A stretch of DNA of 15,636 nt. It comes from HdN1 sp052035295 (lineage in GTDB: Bacteria > Pseudomonadota > Gammaproteobacteria > Pseudomonadales > Ketobacteraceae). Of the stretch, positions 7,367 through 14,653 are shown piece by piece. The position numbers and the translations under genes were made by a program. Positions within the stretch are counted from its first letter, which is position 1, and the number at the start of each line of letters is the position of its first letter. The stretch is from NCBI GenBank assembly GCA_052035295.1, contig JBPOHS010000108.1, forward strand, positions 1 through 15,636, in the 5' to 3' direction. Under the pieces are notes generated by a model, which ran no database searches, was not told the DNA's origin, and saw only the letters and a program-made list of their open reading frames with translations.

Positions 7367-8316
7367 ATCAAGTTGATTCATTGAATCCTGTGGCAGATGG
7401 GTGTGTGCGAGATGAAATTTTCGCGCTGTCCTCGTTGTTGGCAATGTGCGATGCAGAAATAAACCCGGCAACGCTTTCGCATATTGAGTCTGTACTGCAC
7501 GATGATACGCAGATTGTGAAATTGATTGCACATGCCAATCGCGACAAGCGTCTTGCGCAGACCATTCGTGAATGTGTCAGGGATAAGTTTGCAAAATTTT
7601 TTGATGCTTCTGAATTGCTGAAGCATGCCATCGCCAAACCCTATGGTTACCCCGGGGATTGCTGGATCCTTGAAGTGCTTTACAACGGAAACACTATATC
7701 TAGCAGTGTTGAAGGACAAGTAATCGATCGCTGGTGTATGGGAACGGCGCTTCCTGTATCTGTGGTGGAGCGTAAAGATATTCTGAGACATTTGCTGCAG
7801 GAAAAAATGAACCAGGGAAATGCTCTGGATATTCTCAGTATCGCTTCCGGCAGCGCCCGGGAAATTCGGGAAATACCTATTGTGGAGCTTGCGCGACACA
7901 ATGTCACTTTGCTTGATAATGATCAGCGGACATTTGAGTTTTTCACCAAAAGTGGCGGCAGTGGCTGTGAGTTGGTCGCTCAGAATGCCCTCAACTTTGA
8001 TCTCAAGCGGCAATTTGATCTGGTCTACAGTTTTGGGCTTTTTGATTATCTTCCGGATCGAGTGCTGAATGTGGCGATGAGATGCGCTTTGCAACACCTG
8101 AAGCCGCAGGGTACATTTATTTTTGCACTAAAGAACTACCAAAAGTATACACCGGCTCTTTACGATTGGTTTTGTGATTGGCGTTTTGTTCCGCGGGCTG
8201 AGGCAGATCTTGAAAGATTGTGTATAGATCATGGCCTTGTGATCAAAGAACTGAAAAAAACAAAAAATGAAGCGGTTATGGTGGCTGTTTGTGAACGCGA
8301 CGGCTTTCTGGCTTGA
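7363..8316 (+). CDS. Class I SAM-dependent methyltransferase, PhcB-like
   Basis: This is a class I SAM-dependent methyltransferase of 317 residues. The GTG start at 7363 is supported by the 4-base overlap with the START gene stop. Residues 1-90 are a helical lead-in. Then comes KPYGYPGD (92-99), a variant of the KPxGYAGD motif that I associate with proteins annotated as 3-hydroxypalmitic acid methyl ester biosynthesis (PhcB-like). The SAM-binding core follows: DILSIASGSAREI (156-168) is motif I with the usual GxGxG reduced to ASGSA, D185 in VTLLDND is the probable ribose-binding acid, and DLVYSFGLFDYL (219-230) corresponds to motif IV. Membership of the class is firm, while the fatty-acid substrate is a family-level guess. 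No signal peptide is visible, so the enzyme acts in the cytoplasm, unlike its START neighbour. Confidence 0.8.
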   Translation: MNQVDSLNPVADGCVRDEIFALSSLLAMCDAEINPATLSHIESVLHDDTQIVKLIAHANRDKRLAQTIRECVRDKFAKFFDASELLKHAIAKPYGYPGDCWILEVLYNGNTISSSVEGQVIDRWCMGTALPVSVVERKDILRHLLQEKMNQGNALDILSIASGSAREIREIPIVELARHNVTLLDNDQRTFEFFTKSGGSGCELVAQNALNFDLKRQFDLVYSFGLFDYLPDRVLNVAMRCALQHLKPQGTFIFALKNYQKYTPALYDWFCDWRFVPRAEADLERLCIDHGLVIKELKKTKNEAVMVAVCERDGFLA

Positions 8317-8349
8317 GCGTTCATAGCGAAGTGCCACCTTGGGGGAATA

Positions 8350-11300
8350 ATGGATGGCCTGCGTGATCTGCCTGATGGATCAACGATAATTGAATTTGAT
8401 AATGCCGCACAGCTGACGGCGTATCTTCGAGACTTTCAAAAATTCAGATGCGCCTTGTTTGTCATGCCTACCCAGCAAGGCAATGGTTTGCTCGTCACTG
8501 CAAATTTTCGCGTTCAACGCCGCTATGCGTTTTTGCCAGATCAAGGTGACGAGCTGGTTCGTCTCGTTAAGCACGTGGAGGAATTTGCCAGGAAATCCCT
8601 GTTTTTGAATCCTGTCAGTCTCATGTGCTTTGAGAACGTCACCACAGGGACAAGCCAGTATTTGCTTGTGCCCAGATTGCAAACGACTTTCAAGGACCGC
8701 CAGGCATTCGAAAAATCCATGTTCGACACCTTGGTTCAATGGGTGGAGCCTCGCATCGGGTTTCGTTTGTCTACATTCTCTGCCCGTCATATTTCGATGT
8801 GGAGTAGTCTATGCGAGAGAATTCACGCCTGGGCTATGATTGGGAGGCTTCGAGTCCCTGTAAAGGCCGTCAATGAATCGCATTTGCGTCAACTCGAATC
8901 GGGGTTCCCTCTCGCCCTGATGCGTGCGAGATTGCCAGAGATAGAAAAAATTATCGGCAATATGAGGGCGCCAAAAGGTATAACGGTTGTGGCAATGGAG
9001 TCTTTCGAAGAGGCGGTTACACTGTTGCGCACCCTGAAGCTCGCCTGTGAATTGCTGGGGCAGCCTACGGTCATTGTTGAAAGCAATGTGCCATGCCTCT
9101 CGCGGATTCCAGATGGCGCGGCGATTCTCTTGAATGCCGTTGACTATTCTTTGCACGCCGGAACCCGCTCGTGGGTTTTCGAAAATGCTGAGTATCGCCA
9201 CATCACGATCTTTTTGCATAGAAGTGATGGGGCTTTTCGAAGTGTTATGCGAAGCGTTAAAGCGACCAGTTCATCTGAGCCGGTTTCTATTGAGCTATTG
9301 CCTTTCACTCATCGTCAAACTGCGGATTGGTTGCTGTCGTTCAGTCTTCCCCAAGACTACGAAAAAATACAACAAGCCGTTCAAGGTTTTTCTCGTCGCG
9401 ATTTTACCGTGCTTCGTCAGTTGTCCGTGATGTTGGCGTCTTCCTCATATGTTGCCGACGGAAGCCGCTTGTTGGCTGATTTCAAAGCATTATTCTTGCA
9501 AGGCTCGATGATAACGCTTGATCGGGCAGAAAGACGGTTGGTCGAAATTATTTGTTTATGCCTGGAACGTCCGGATACTGCTATTGTAGATTTTCTTTTC
9601 GGGGAGCGCGCGGCGGATGCTCTGGATAAACTTCGTGATCAAGGCATAGTTGACGAAATCAATGGGTGGTTTCTTACCTGCAAGAAGCCTGAAGCCTTCA
9701 TTGAGATAGACCCATCTGAATCTGACTCCTTGTTGGCAGATTATTTTGATGCCGAGGGCAAGGTATGTCTTTCCTGTTATCACGCTATTCGCAGCGGGAG
9801 TCTCAATGATGCTCGGGTTTTCCCAGTTGCATTAAAAGGTATTGCCGATCAGGAAGCGCCTAATTCGAGCAAAATGGCGTTGTTTTCTCTTGTTTTCGAA
9901 CAAATTGAGAGAGGGCGGATCGATTCAGATCGCGAAATTTTGCTTGGCTTCGTCGTTGAGGGTGCACGTCTTTTTGAGGATGATGTCGACTATCTGCGCC
10001 GAATGCGTGATTTTCTGCGGAAGCTCAGGTTTGATCCTTTGCAAGAAAGTGATGTCTTTCTGTTTTATCTTGAGGCTCTGAAGCGACAAGGTCGATACGT
10101 GGAAGCATTGGATCAGGGTGTTGGTTTCGTACGCGCGCTGGGTTTAAATATTCAGCGCGCTCCCACCAACATGAATGTGTTTTTTGAGGTTCTGAAAACC
10201 TGGGCCAGCATTCTTCGTTCTGGAGGTAAAATCATCAAGCTTGGGGAGGTGGACACAACCTCCAGGCGATCAGATGTATTAAATCGCGTTCTGTGGGTGT
10301 TGGGTGGTGCGGCATACATGTCAACTCCTAAGCTCTTGGCGGTGTTTTCTGCTGTTGGGGTTCGGCTGGGGTTGCGCTATGGAATTCAGCAGGAAAGCAT
10401 GCTGGGAGTGGCTGGTTTCGCTTATATTGAGCAAGAGATCGCGCTACAGCGTGTTTGGCCCGCATCTGCAAAGCGTGCAATTGCAATTCTGGAAGAGGCT
10501 AGAAAGGCAACGGAAAGTCAATCAGGGTTTGGTTATGACGTGCGAGCCGATCTTGTAGAGTTTGGCATGGTGCGCCCATGGCATGACGGCCAGCTAATGA
10601 CAAGCATTGACCGTTTGCGTGAGGCATATTTCGAAGGGACCCGGTCCGGTGATGAAGAATACGCATTATATTGCGCCGCTATTGGAGCATTAACTCACCT
10701 GATTGCTGGTGGGAATCTTGATCAAATTACCCGTGAAATAGAAACCCCCTTTATTCATGCAATACAGGCCAATCAGCGTACAACCATTAAGAATTTCATA
10801 ATGCTTTCCAGATTTGTTTCTGATTGCACTGGTTCTGCGTGGGATTACCATGAAAATGATGTTCCTGCATTGAGTGAGCCCAAGAAGCTAGTCAATCTGT
10901 TTGCGATAGACAGAACGGCAGCCGCAGTATTTTATGCGCTAGCAGGTTTTCGTGCTTTAATTTTGGGTGATTATTGCACGCTTGAGGTGCTTGCAGATTT
11001 CGACGCAGATGCAATGATAGAGGGTGTTCAAGGCCAGCAGTTGAGTATTCTAATTACCTTCATTTGCATGATGGCGCATTTGCGGATGAGCAAGCCCAAG
11101 GTGCTTCCTGACAAGGTAAGCCGTCGTCAAGCAGCAAAACGATTGAAAGATCTTAAGCGTTGGGCGAAGTCCGCACCGTTGAATTTTGATGGCATTGCTA
11201 CGCTTGCCGCGGCACTTTATCGACATCGTTTGCGCGGTGGAGCGCTCGAAGATTTGGCTCGCGCTTGTGACGTTTGCGCGTCGCGTGGTCAGATGCATTT

Positions 11301-12393
11301 TGCGGCGATTGCTAGGGAACATTTGGGTTATGCCGAGCTCAATGTTGCTCAAATGGTAGATGGTCGAAACAACCTTGAAATGGCTGCAAAGTGTTATGAA
11401 ATATGGGGTGCATCTAAAAAGACGTCTCAGTTGCGTAGCATGGCAGCTCGAGTTTTCAGTGTAGAGCGAAATGATCCCGGCCCAACTGAGAGCATATCAT
11501 CCATAGTCCCCTATATTCGGATCAAGCAATTTGAGTCGTTGTATGATCCTGTTGGCCAGACGTTGAGCGAATATCTCGGGTCTGCCTTCCAAACGCTTTC
11601 TGCACATGGAGTAACTAAAGTTGGTATTGTGGATCCGCAGTCCCGACAGGAAATGTCGTACTGTACTCGTACTCGCTCGTGGGGTGATTTTCTTGTCTGG
11701 AAGCCGCTTAGATCGTTGTTGGCTAAAGCGAGATTAGAGCGGGATAAATCTGTGGTCGACACTGCATCGGGAGAGATTCTTGTATGGCTCGGCGCCAATG
11801 GCGGCAGCGAGCATTTTCTTTATGCGTTGATAGAAGACAGTTCCTCGCAAAAGGTACATGTCGTTTTTCAGGCACTTAAACGGCATAGAGGTACAATAGG
11901 GCTCGCTTTGGCTGCACGATCAAAAGGGTCGCCAGAGACAGAACGATTGGCCGAATTTACCACAGCAGGAACCGAAGAGTTGCGCGCAGCGCTTGACCAT
12001 TTGAGTGCGCTTGATAGCGAGTATGCGGATGAAGCCAAAAAATTGTTATCAGGCGTCATTTCTGCACGAGTTGAGATGGCAATGTTTTTGCGGAGCAGCC
12101 GTTTTTCCGGCTTTGGTGAACGAGTAACGGTTCTAGAGCAAACCCCCCTTGATGGCATTACCAAGGAACTACTAAACCCACTTAACGTGTTGATCACCGA
12201 AAGTACTGAAGCGGAATCGTTTTTGAGAGTGTATGAAATTCAGGTCGATGGTGAGCGAAAAGTCATGCTCGCTGCCGGAAGCGATAATAGAGATTCGGTT
12301 GCTATAGATTATCCTGTTACGGCGGTAAAATTGCTGAAAGCAATAATCGCAAAAGAGCGGAGATCCAATTTTAACAGTGGTGGAATGGGTTGA
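8350..12393 (+). CDS. Giant protein with degenerate STAND-type ATPase and helical-repeat core
   Basis: The 1347-residue protein starts at an ATG preceded by a strong GGGGGA, 33 bases after the methyltransferase. Residues 1-200 are unrecognised. Residues 205-375 align in order with the ATPase module of large MalT/PknK-like regulators and kinase-ATPase-histidine kinase sensors: strand ITVVAM and helix AVTLLRTLKLACELLG, strand AAILLNAVDYS, strand ITIFLHRSDGAFRSVM (from 285), then ELLPFTHRQTADWLL. The Walker A loop between the first strand and helix reads MESFEE, without Gly or Lys, and the Walker B acids are not conserved, so ATP hydrolysis is unlikely. Residues 480-1035 form a helical TPR-like array ending in family landmarks WAKSAPLNFD (938-947) and YEIWGASKK (1016-1024). 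Residues 1060-1250 may be a worn GAF-like domain. No kinase, phosphoacceptor or membrane segment is visible. It probably serves as a scaffold or sensor. Confidence 0.7.
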   Translation: MDGLRDLPDGSTIIEFDNAAQLTAYLRDFQKFRCALFVMPTQQGNGLLVTANFRVQRRYAFLPDQGDELVRLVKHVEEFARKSLFLNPVSLMCFENVTTGTSQYLLVPRLQTTFKDRQAFEKSMFDTLVQWVEPRIGFRLSTFSARHISMWSSLCERIHAWAMIGRLRVPVKAVNESHLRQLESGFPLALMRARLPEIEKIIGNMRAPKGITVVAMESFEEAVTLLRTLKLACELLGQPTVIVESNVPCLSRIPDGAAILLNAVDYSLHAGTRSWVFENAEYRHITIFLHRSDGAFRSVMRSVKATSSSEPVSIELLPFTHRQTADWLLSFSLPQDYEKIQQAVQGFSRRDFTVLRQLSVMLASSSYVADGSRLLADFKALFLQGSMITLDRAERRLVEIICLCLERPDTAIVDFLFGERAADALDKLRDQGIVDEINGWFLTCKKPEAFIEIDPSESDSLLADYFDAEGKVCLSCYHAIRSGSLNDARVFPVALKGIADQEAPNSSKMALFSLVFEQIERGRIDSDREILLGFVVEGARLFEDDVDYLRRMRDFLRKLRFDPLQESDVFLFYLEALKRQGRYVEALDQGVGFVRALGLNIQRAPTNMNVFFEVLKTWASILRSGGKIIKLGEVDTTSRRSDVLNRVLWVLGGAAYMSTPKLLAVFSAVGVRLGLRYGIQQESMLGVAGFAYIEQEIALQRVWPASAKRAIAILEEARKATESQSGFGYDVRADLVEFGMVRPWHDGQLMTSIDRLREAYFEGTRSGDEEYALYCAAIGALTHLIAGGNLDQITREIETPFIHAIQANQRTTIKNFIMLSRFVSDCTGSAWDYHENDVPALSEPKKLVNLFAIDRTAAAVFYALAGFRALILGDYCTLEVLADFDADAMIEGVQGQQLSILITFICMMAHLRMSKPKVLPDKVSRRQAAKRLKDLKRWAKSAPLNFDGIATLAAALYRHRLRGGALEDLARACDVCASRGQMHFAAIAREHLGYAELNVAQMVDGRNNLEMAAKCYEIWGASKKTSQLRSMAARVFSVERNDPGPTESISSIVPYIRIKQFESLYDPVGQTLSEYLGSAFQTLSAHGVTKVGIVDPQSRQEMSYCTRTRSWGDFLVWKPLRSLLAKARLERDKSVVDTASGEILVWLGANGGSEHFLYALIEDSSSQKVHVVFQALKRHRGTIGLALAARSKGSPETERLAEFTTAGTEELRAALDHLSALDSEYADEAKKLLSGVISARVEMAMFLRSSRFSGFGERVTVLEQTPLDGITKELLNPLNVLITESTEAESFLRVYEIQVDGERKVMLAAGSDNRDSVAIDYPVTAVKLLKAIIAKERRSNFNSGGMG

Positions 12394-12461
12394 CGCCAAC
12401 CAGGCTACGGAAGGGTGCATCGAAAAATATCGGCTTCTGCTTGTCTTTTGCCCCCTTTGCC

Positions 12462-12477
12462 GACCATGACGCTGGTC
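12462..12477. terminator. Small hairpin between convergent genes
   Basis: GACCA and TGGTC flank a 6-base loop in the 88-base gap between the giant gene and the convergent DUF938 gene, where a bidirectional terminator would be expected. The stem is only 5 pairs and neither strand has a proper T-run after it, so termination here is weakly supported. No better candidate is visible in the gap. Confidence 0.25.
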
Positions 12478-12481
12478 AAAC

Positions 12482-13078
12482 TTACACCCGCTCCCACACC
12501 AGCGTCCGATTATTCGACGGCATTTCACAATCTTCCACCAGTCTCAGCCCGGTGATCCGGGCAAGGCGCTCGATGACCCCGAAATCCCGAATCCCCTGAT
12601 GGGGTGCCTGCTGCTTCAGCCACTGATCAAACCGTGCATTGCTCTCGCTGGTAAATTCGCCGTGATAATTGAACGGGCCGTAGAAAAAGGCCAGACCGCC
12701 GTTTTGCAACAACTGCGGAATGACCGAAAAAAAACGCTCGACAGTTTCCTCGCTCATGATATGCAAGGTGTTGGCCGAGTACAGGTAACGGGCAGGATCA
12801 GTGGGAATGACCGCATCCCGGACGTCGAACGCCATCGCTGGCAACACATTGTTCAGCCCGGAGGCTTCGCGCCAGGCCTCTATCCCTGATAAATGTGCCG
12901 GTACGTCGGTGGGTTGCCACTGCAGGTGCGGAAGTTGTTGTGCCATGAAAACGGCATGCTGACCGGTGCCACTGCCAATCTCGACAACCAGCCCCGGTGT
13001 GTTCATGTAGCGCTGCAATACTCCCAATGTGGGCGTTTTGTTGTTTTCGCTGGCTTGCGAGAAAGGTTTGTTCGTCAT
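12482..13078 (-). CDS. DUF938 family SAM-dependent methyltransferase
   Basis: This 198-residue protein belongs to the DUF938 family (PF06080) of predicted class I SAM-dependent methyltransferases, common in proteobacteria and without a known substrate. I start it at the ATG at 13078, with GGGGACAG just upstream, because the family normally begins with a PFSxAxENNKxPIL-type stretch, seen here as PFSQASENNKTPTL. The frame extends to 13219, but the extra 47 residues have no family match. The SAM-binding motif VVEIGSGTGQHAV lies at residues 31-43 and is followed by the family-typical LPHLQWQPTD. SANTLHIMSEE, FFYGPFNYHGEFTSESNARFD and DFGVIERLA are all recognisable family segments. The length is normal. 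It is the only - strand gene in the window and converges on the giant gene. It is probably a core gene unrelated to the upstream cluster. Confidence 0.92.
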   Translation of the reverse strand: MTNKPFSQASENNKTPTLGVLQRYMNTPGLVVEIGSGTGQHAVFMAQQLPHLQWQPTDVPAHLSGIEAWREASGLNNVLPAMAFDVRDAVIPTDPARYLYSANTLHIMSEETVERFFSVIPQLLQNGGLAFFYGPFNYHGEFTSESNARFDQWLKQQAPHQGIRDFGVIERLARITGLRLVEDCEMPSNNRTLVWERV

Positions 13079-13303
13079 GGTATCTGTCCCCGGGGCCGTG
13101 CCTGACCCGTAGCATACCGCCAAATACACATCATGCGGCAGGAGTAAACGGCACGTCAGCGCCATTGACGGAAAAGTGAAGGCCAAAGGGGTCAGGATTG
13201 CCAAAATGGTGCCGGGCAACGGGAAAAGGTTTCGCCATTCCCTCGGCCGGCGCTACATTATCGGCCGAACGCTGGCCCTCATCATTCCAACCGGAGATTA
13301 CCC

Positions 13304-13684
13304 ATGTCACGCAGGATCCTGGAAGAAAACCGCATCCACCCCGCCATTCGCAGTCAGCTTGGCGGCAAACCCGAGCATCAGCAGACCGTTGCCGAGATCG
13401 AGGCCGCGTTACCACAACACGACATCGTGATCGTGGGAATGCGTCAGAATCCCTTCCCCAAAAAGGCGCGCGAGCTGCTGGACGCCGCCGGTCAGCGCTA
13501 TCACTACATGGAGTACGGCAGCTACTTCGCCGAATGGAAGCGTCGTGGCGCGATCAAGATGTGGACAGGTTGGCAGACCTTTCCAATGATTTTTGTGAAA
13601 GGGCAATTCATTGGCGGGTTCAATGACCTCAAGGCGTTGGTTGACGCTGGCGAACTGAAAGCCTTGCTGTCGGGTAAGGTGTAA
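13304..13684 (+). CDS. Glutaredoxin-like protein lacking cysteine
   Basis: This 126-residue protein has the glutaredoxin/thioredoxin fold but no cysteine anywhere. The ATG at 13304 has GGAG 7 bases upstream. After an N-terminal helical extension (1-38), the fold begins with DIVIVGM (40-46). The position of the CPYC or CGFS active site reads RQNPFPKKA (47-55). The rest of the family pattern is intact: helix ARELLDAAG, strand YHYMEYG, the cis-proline segment TFPMIFVKG (92-100; P94) and the glutathione-binding GGFNDL (104-109). Since the glutathione-contact parts remain while the redox cysteines are absent, it cannot act as a thiol oxidoreductase but might still bind a ligand. I believe similar NPFPKKA proteins exist in other gammaproteobacteria, so this is probably a stable subfamily, not a recent mutation. 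It is transcribed divergently from the DUF938 gene. Confidence 0.88.
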   Translation: MSRRILEENRIHPAIRSQLGGKPEHQQTVAEIEAALPQHDIVIVGMRQNPFPKKARELLDAAGQRYHYMEYGSYFAEWKRRGAIKMWTGWQTFPMIFVKGQFIGGFNDLKALVDAGELKALLSGKV

Positions 13685-13691
13685 GTCTGAC

Positions 13692-13723
13692 GCTGGATTA
13701 GTTGGGGCGTGCGCCCGTCCAGC
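13692..13723 (+). other. Imperfect hairpin after the glutaredoxin-like gene
   Basis: Outer arms GCTGGA and TCCAGC enclose a GGGCG and CGCCC pair, with an unpaired TTAGTTG on the left side. It lies 7 bases after the glutaredoxin stop. There is no T-run after it, so it could be a Rho-independent terminator only in a weak sense. It may instead protect the mRNA end. Confidence 0.4.
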
Positions 13724-13759
13724 AATAGCAGGAGATGGCCTGCGGCATTCATGTGACCG

Positions 13760-13768
13760 TGTTAGAAT
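13760..13768 (+). promoter_or_regulatory. Extended -10 promoter candidate for the export operon
   Basis: TGTTAGAAT combines the extended TGn element with a -10 box differing from TATAAT at one base. No convincing -35 box lies 16-18 bases upstream (the area reads CTGCGGCATTC), as is usual for extended -10 promoters. It is about 65 bases ahead of the permease start. The leader after it contains CCCGC (13775-13779) and GCGGG (13802-13806), able to pair into a small stem. Confidence 0.4.
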
Positions 13769-13834
13769 CCTGCCCCCGCGTCCCGAAAAGCTGTCGAGAC
13801 TGCGGGTGCCATCGACTGTTTCGTGAGATTGTAA

Positions 13835-14638
13835 GTGAATCCAACCCACCTCCTGCACTGCCTGAATCTTGCCTGGGTGCTTGCCCGCCGTGACCTCAAG
13901 ACCCGTTATGCGTCTTCGTACGCTGGCATGATTTGGCACATCGGCGTGCCATTGATTTATACCCTTATTAATGTGCTTGTGTTTTCGATACTGGTCAAAG
14001 GGCGCATGGGCGACCGTTACGGGGATATCCCGTTTGCGTTGTTCTATCTGGTGCCGTTTTCCCTGTGGACATTTTTCGCGGAAGTGGTGAATCGCAGCAC
14101 GGGCATCCTTCGCGAGTATCGCTACCTCGTCAACAAAATAGCCTTCCCGTTTTGGGTGCTGCCATTGGTGCCGATGGCAAGTGCAATGCTCACCCAGTTG
14201 ATCGTGATTGCCATGACCGGGGCGGTGATGGCGTACCATGGCATACTGCCGGCTGCATCGTTGGGATGGTATGTGTATCTGTGGGGGCTGTGCGCAATGC
14301 TGACTCTGGGCGTCGCCTACGCTACGGCGGCGCTCGCGGTTTATATCCCTGATCTTGCGCAAATCGTCCCCATTACGGTGAATATTATCTTCTGGTTGAC
14401 GCCTATCCTTTACCCGGCGGTGCTGGTGCGTGAATACGGTGCGGATTGGGTGAGCAATCTGATCATGCATTACAACCCGTTTTTTTACCTCGTCGAAATG
14501 ACGCGTGATGCGGTTTTCGGGACGGGCAGAATCGAGCTGTCGGTGCTGGCAGCGTTGTCCGGGATTGCCCTGGGATGTCTGGTGACGGGTTTCCTGGTCT
14601 TCCGCAAACTCAAACGCGGCTTTGCCGATGTGATCTGA
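13835..14638 (+). CDS. wzm: Polysaccharide ABC exporter permease, Wzm/KpsM-like
   Basis: This is the membrane subunit of an ABC-2 type exporter moving a lipid-linked polysaccharide (O-antigen, capsule or similar) across the inner membrane. The start is the GTG at 13835: an in-frame TAA lies immediately upstream, so nothing longer is possible, and GAG at 13825-13827 is a modest ribosome binding site. The 267 residues match family size. The amphipathic N-terminal RRDLKTRYASSYAGMIWHI is diagnostic and is followed by about six hydrophobic segments, including PLIYTLINVLVFSILV, FALFYLVPFSLWTFFAEVV, the block ending MTGAVMAY, and VNIIFWLTPILYP. The motif LIMHYNPFFYLVEMTRDAVF and a basic end (RKLKRGFADVI) are typical. 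The ATPase gene starts 15 bases downstream, so they form one operon. The polysaccharide type cannot be told from this pair alone. Confidence 0.93.
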   Translation: MNPTHLLHCLNLAWVLARRDLKTRYASSYAGMIWHIGVPLIYTLINVLVFSILVKGRMGDRYGDIPFALFYLVPFSLWTFFAEVVNRSTGILREYRYLVNKIAFPFWVLPLVPMASAMLTQLIVIAMTGAVMAYHGILPAASLGWYVYLWGLCAMLTLGVAYATAALAVYIPDLAQIVPITVNIIFWLTPILYPAVLVREYGADWVSNLIMHYNPFFYLVEMTRDAVFGTGRIELSVLAALSGIALGCLVTGFLVFRKLKRGFADVI

Positions 14639-14653
14639 AACAGGAGTGTTCAC

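Noticed and set aside
7378..8097. - strand frame of 239 codons
   Set aside because: It is antisense to the methyltransferase, which has recognisable motifs; the antisense product shows none.
13079..13219. Longer start for the DUF938 gene
   Set aside because: The extra 47 residues do not match the family, which begins near the shorter start.
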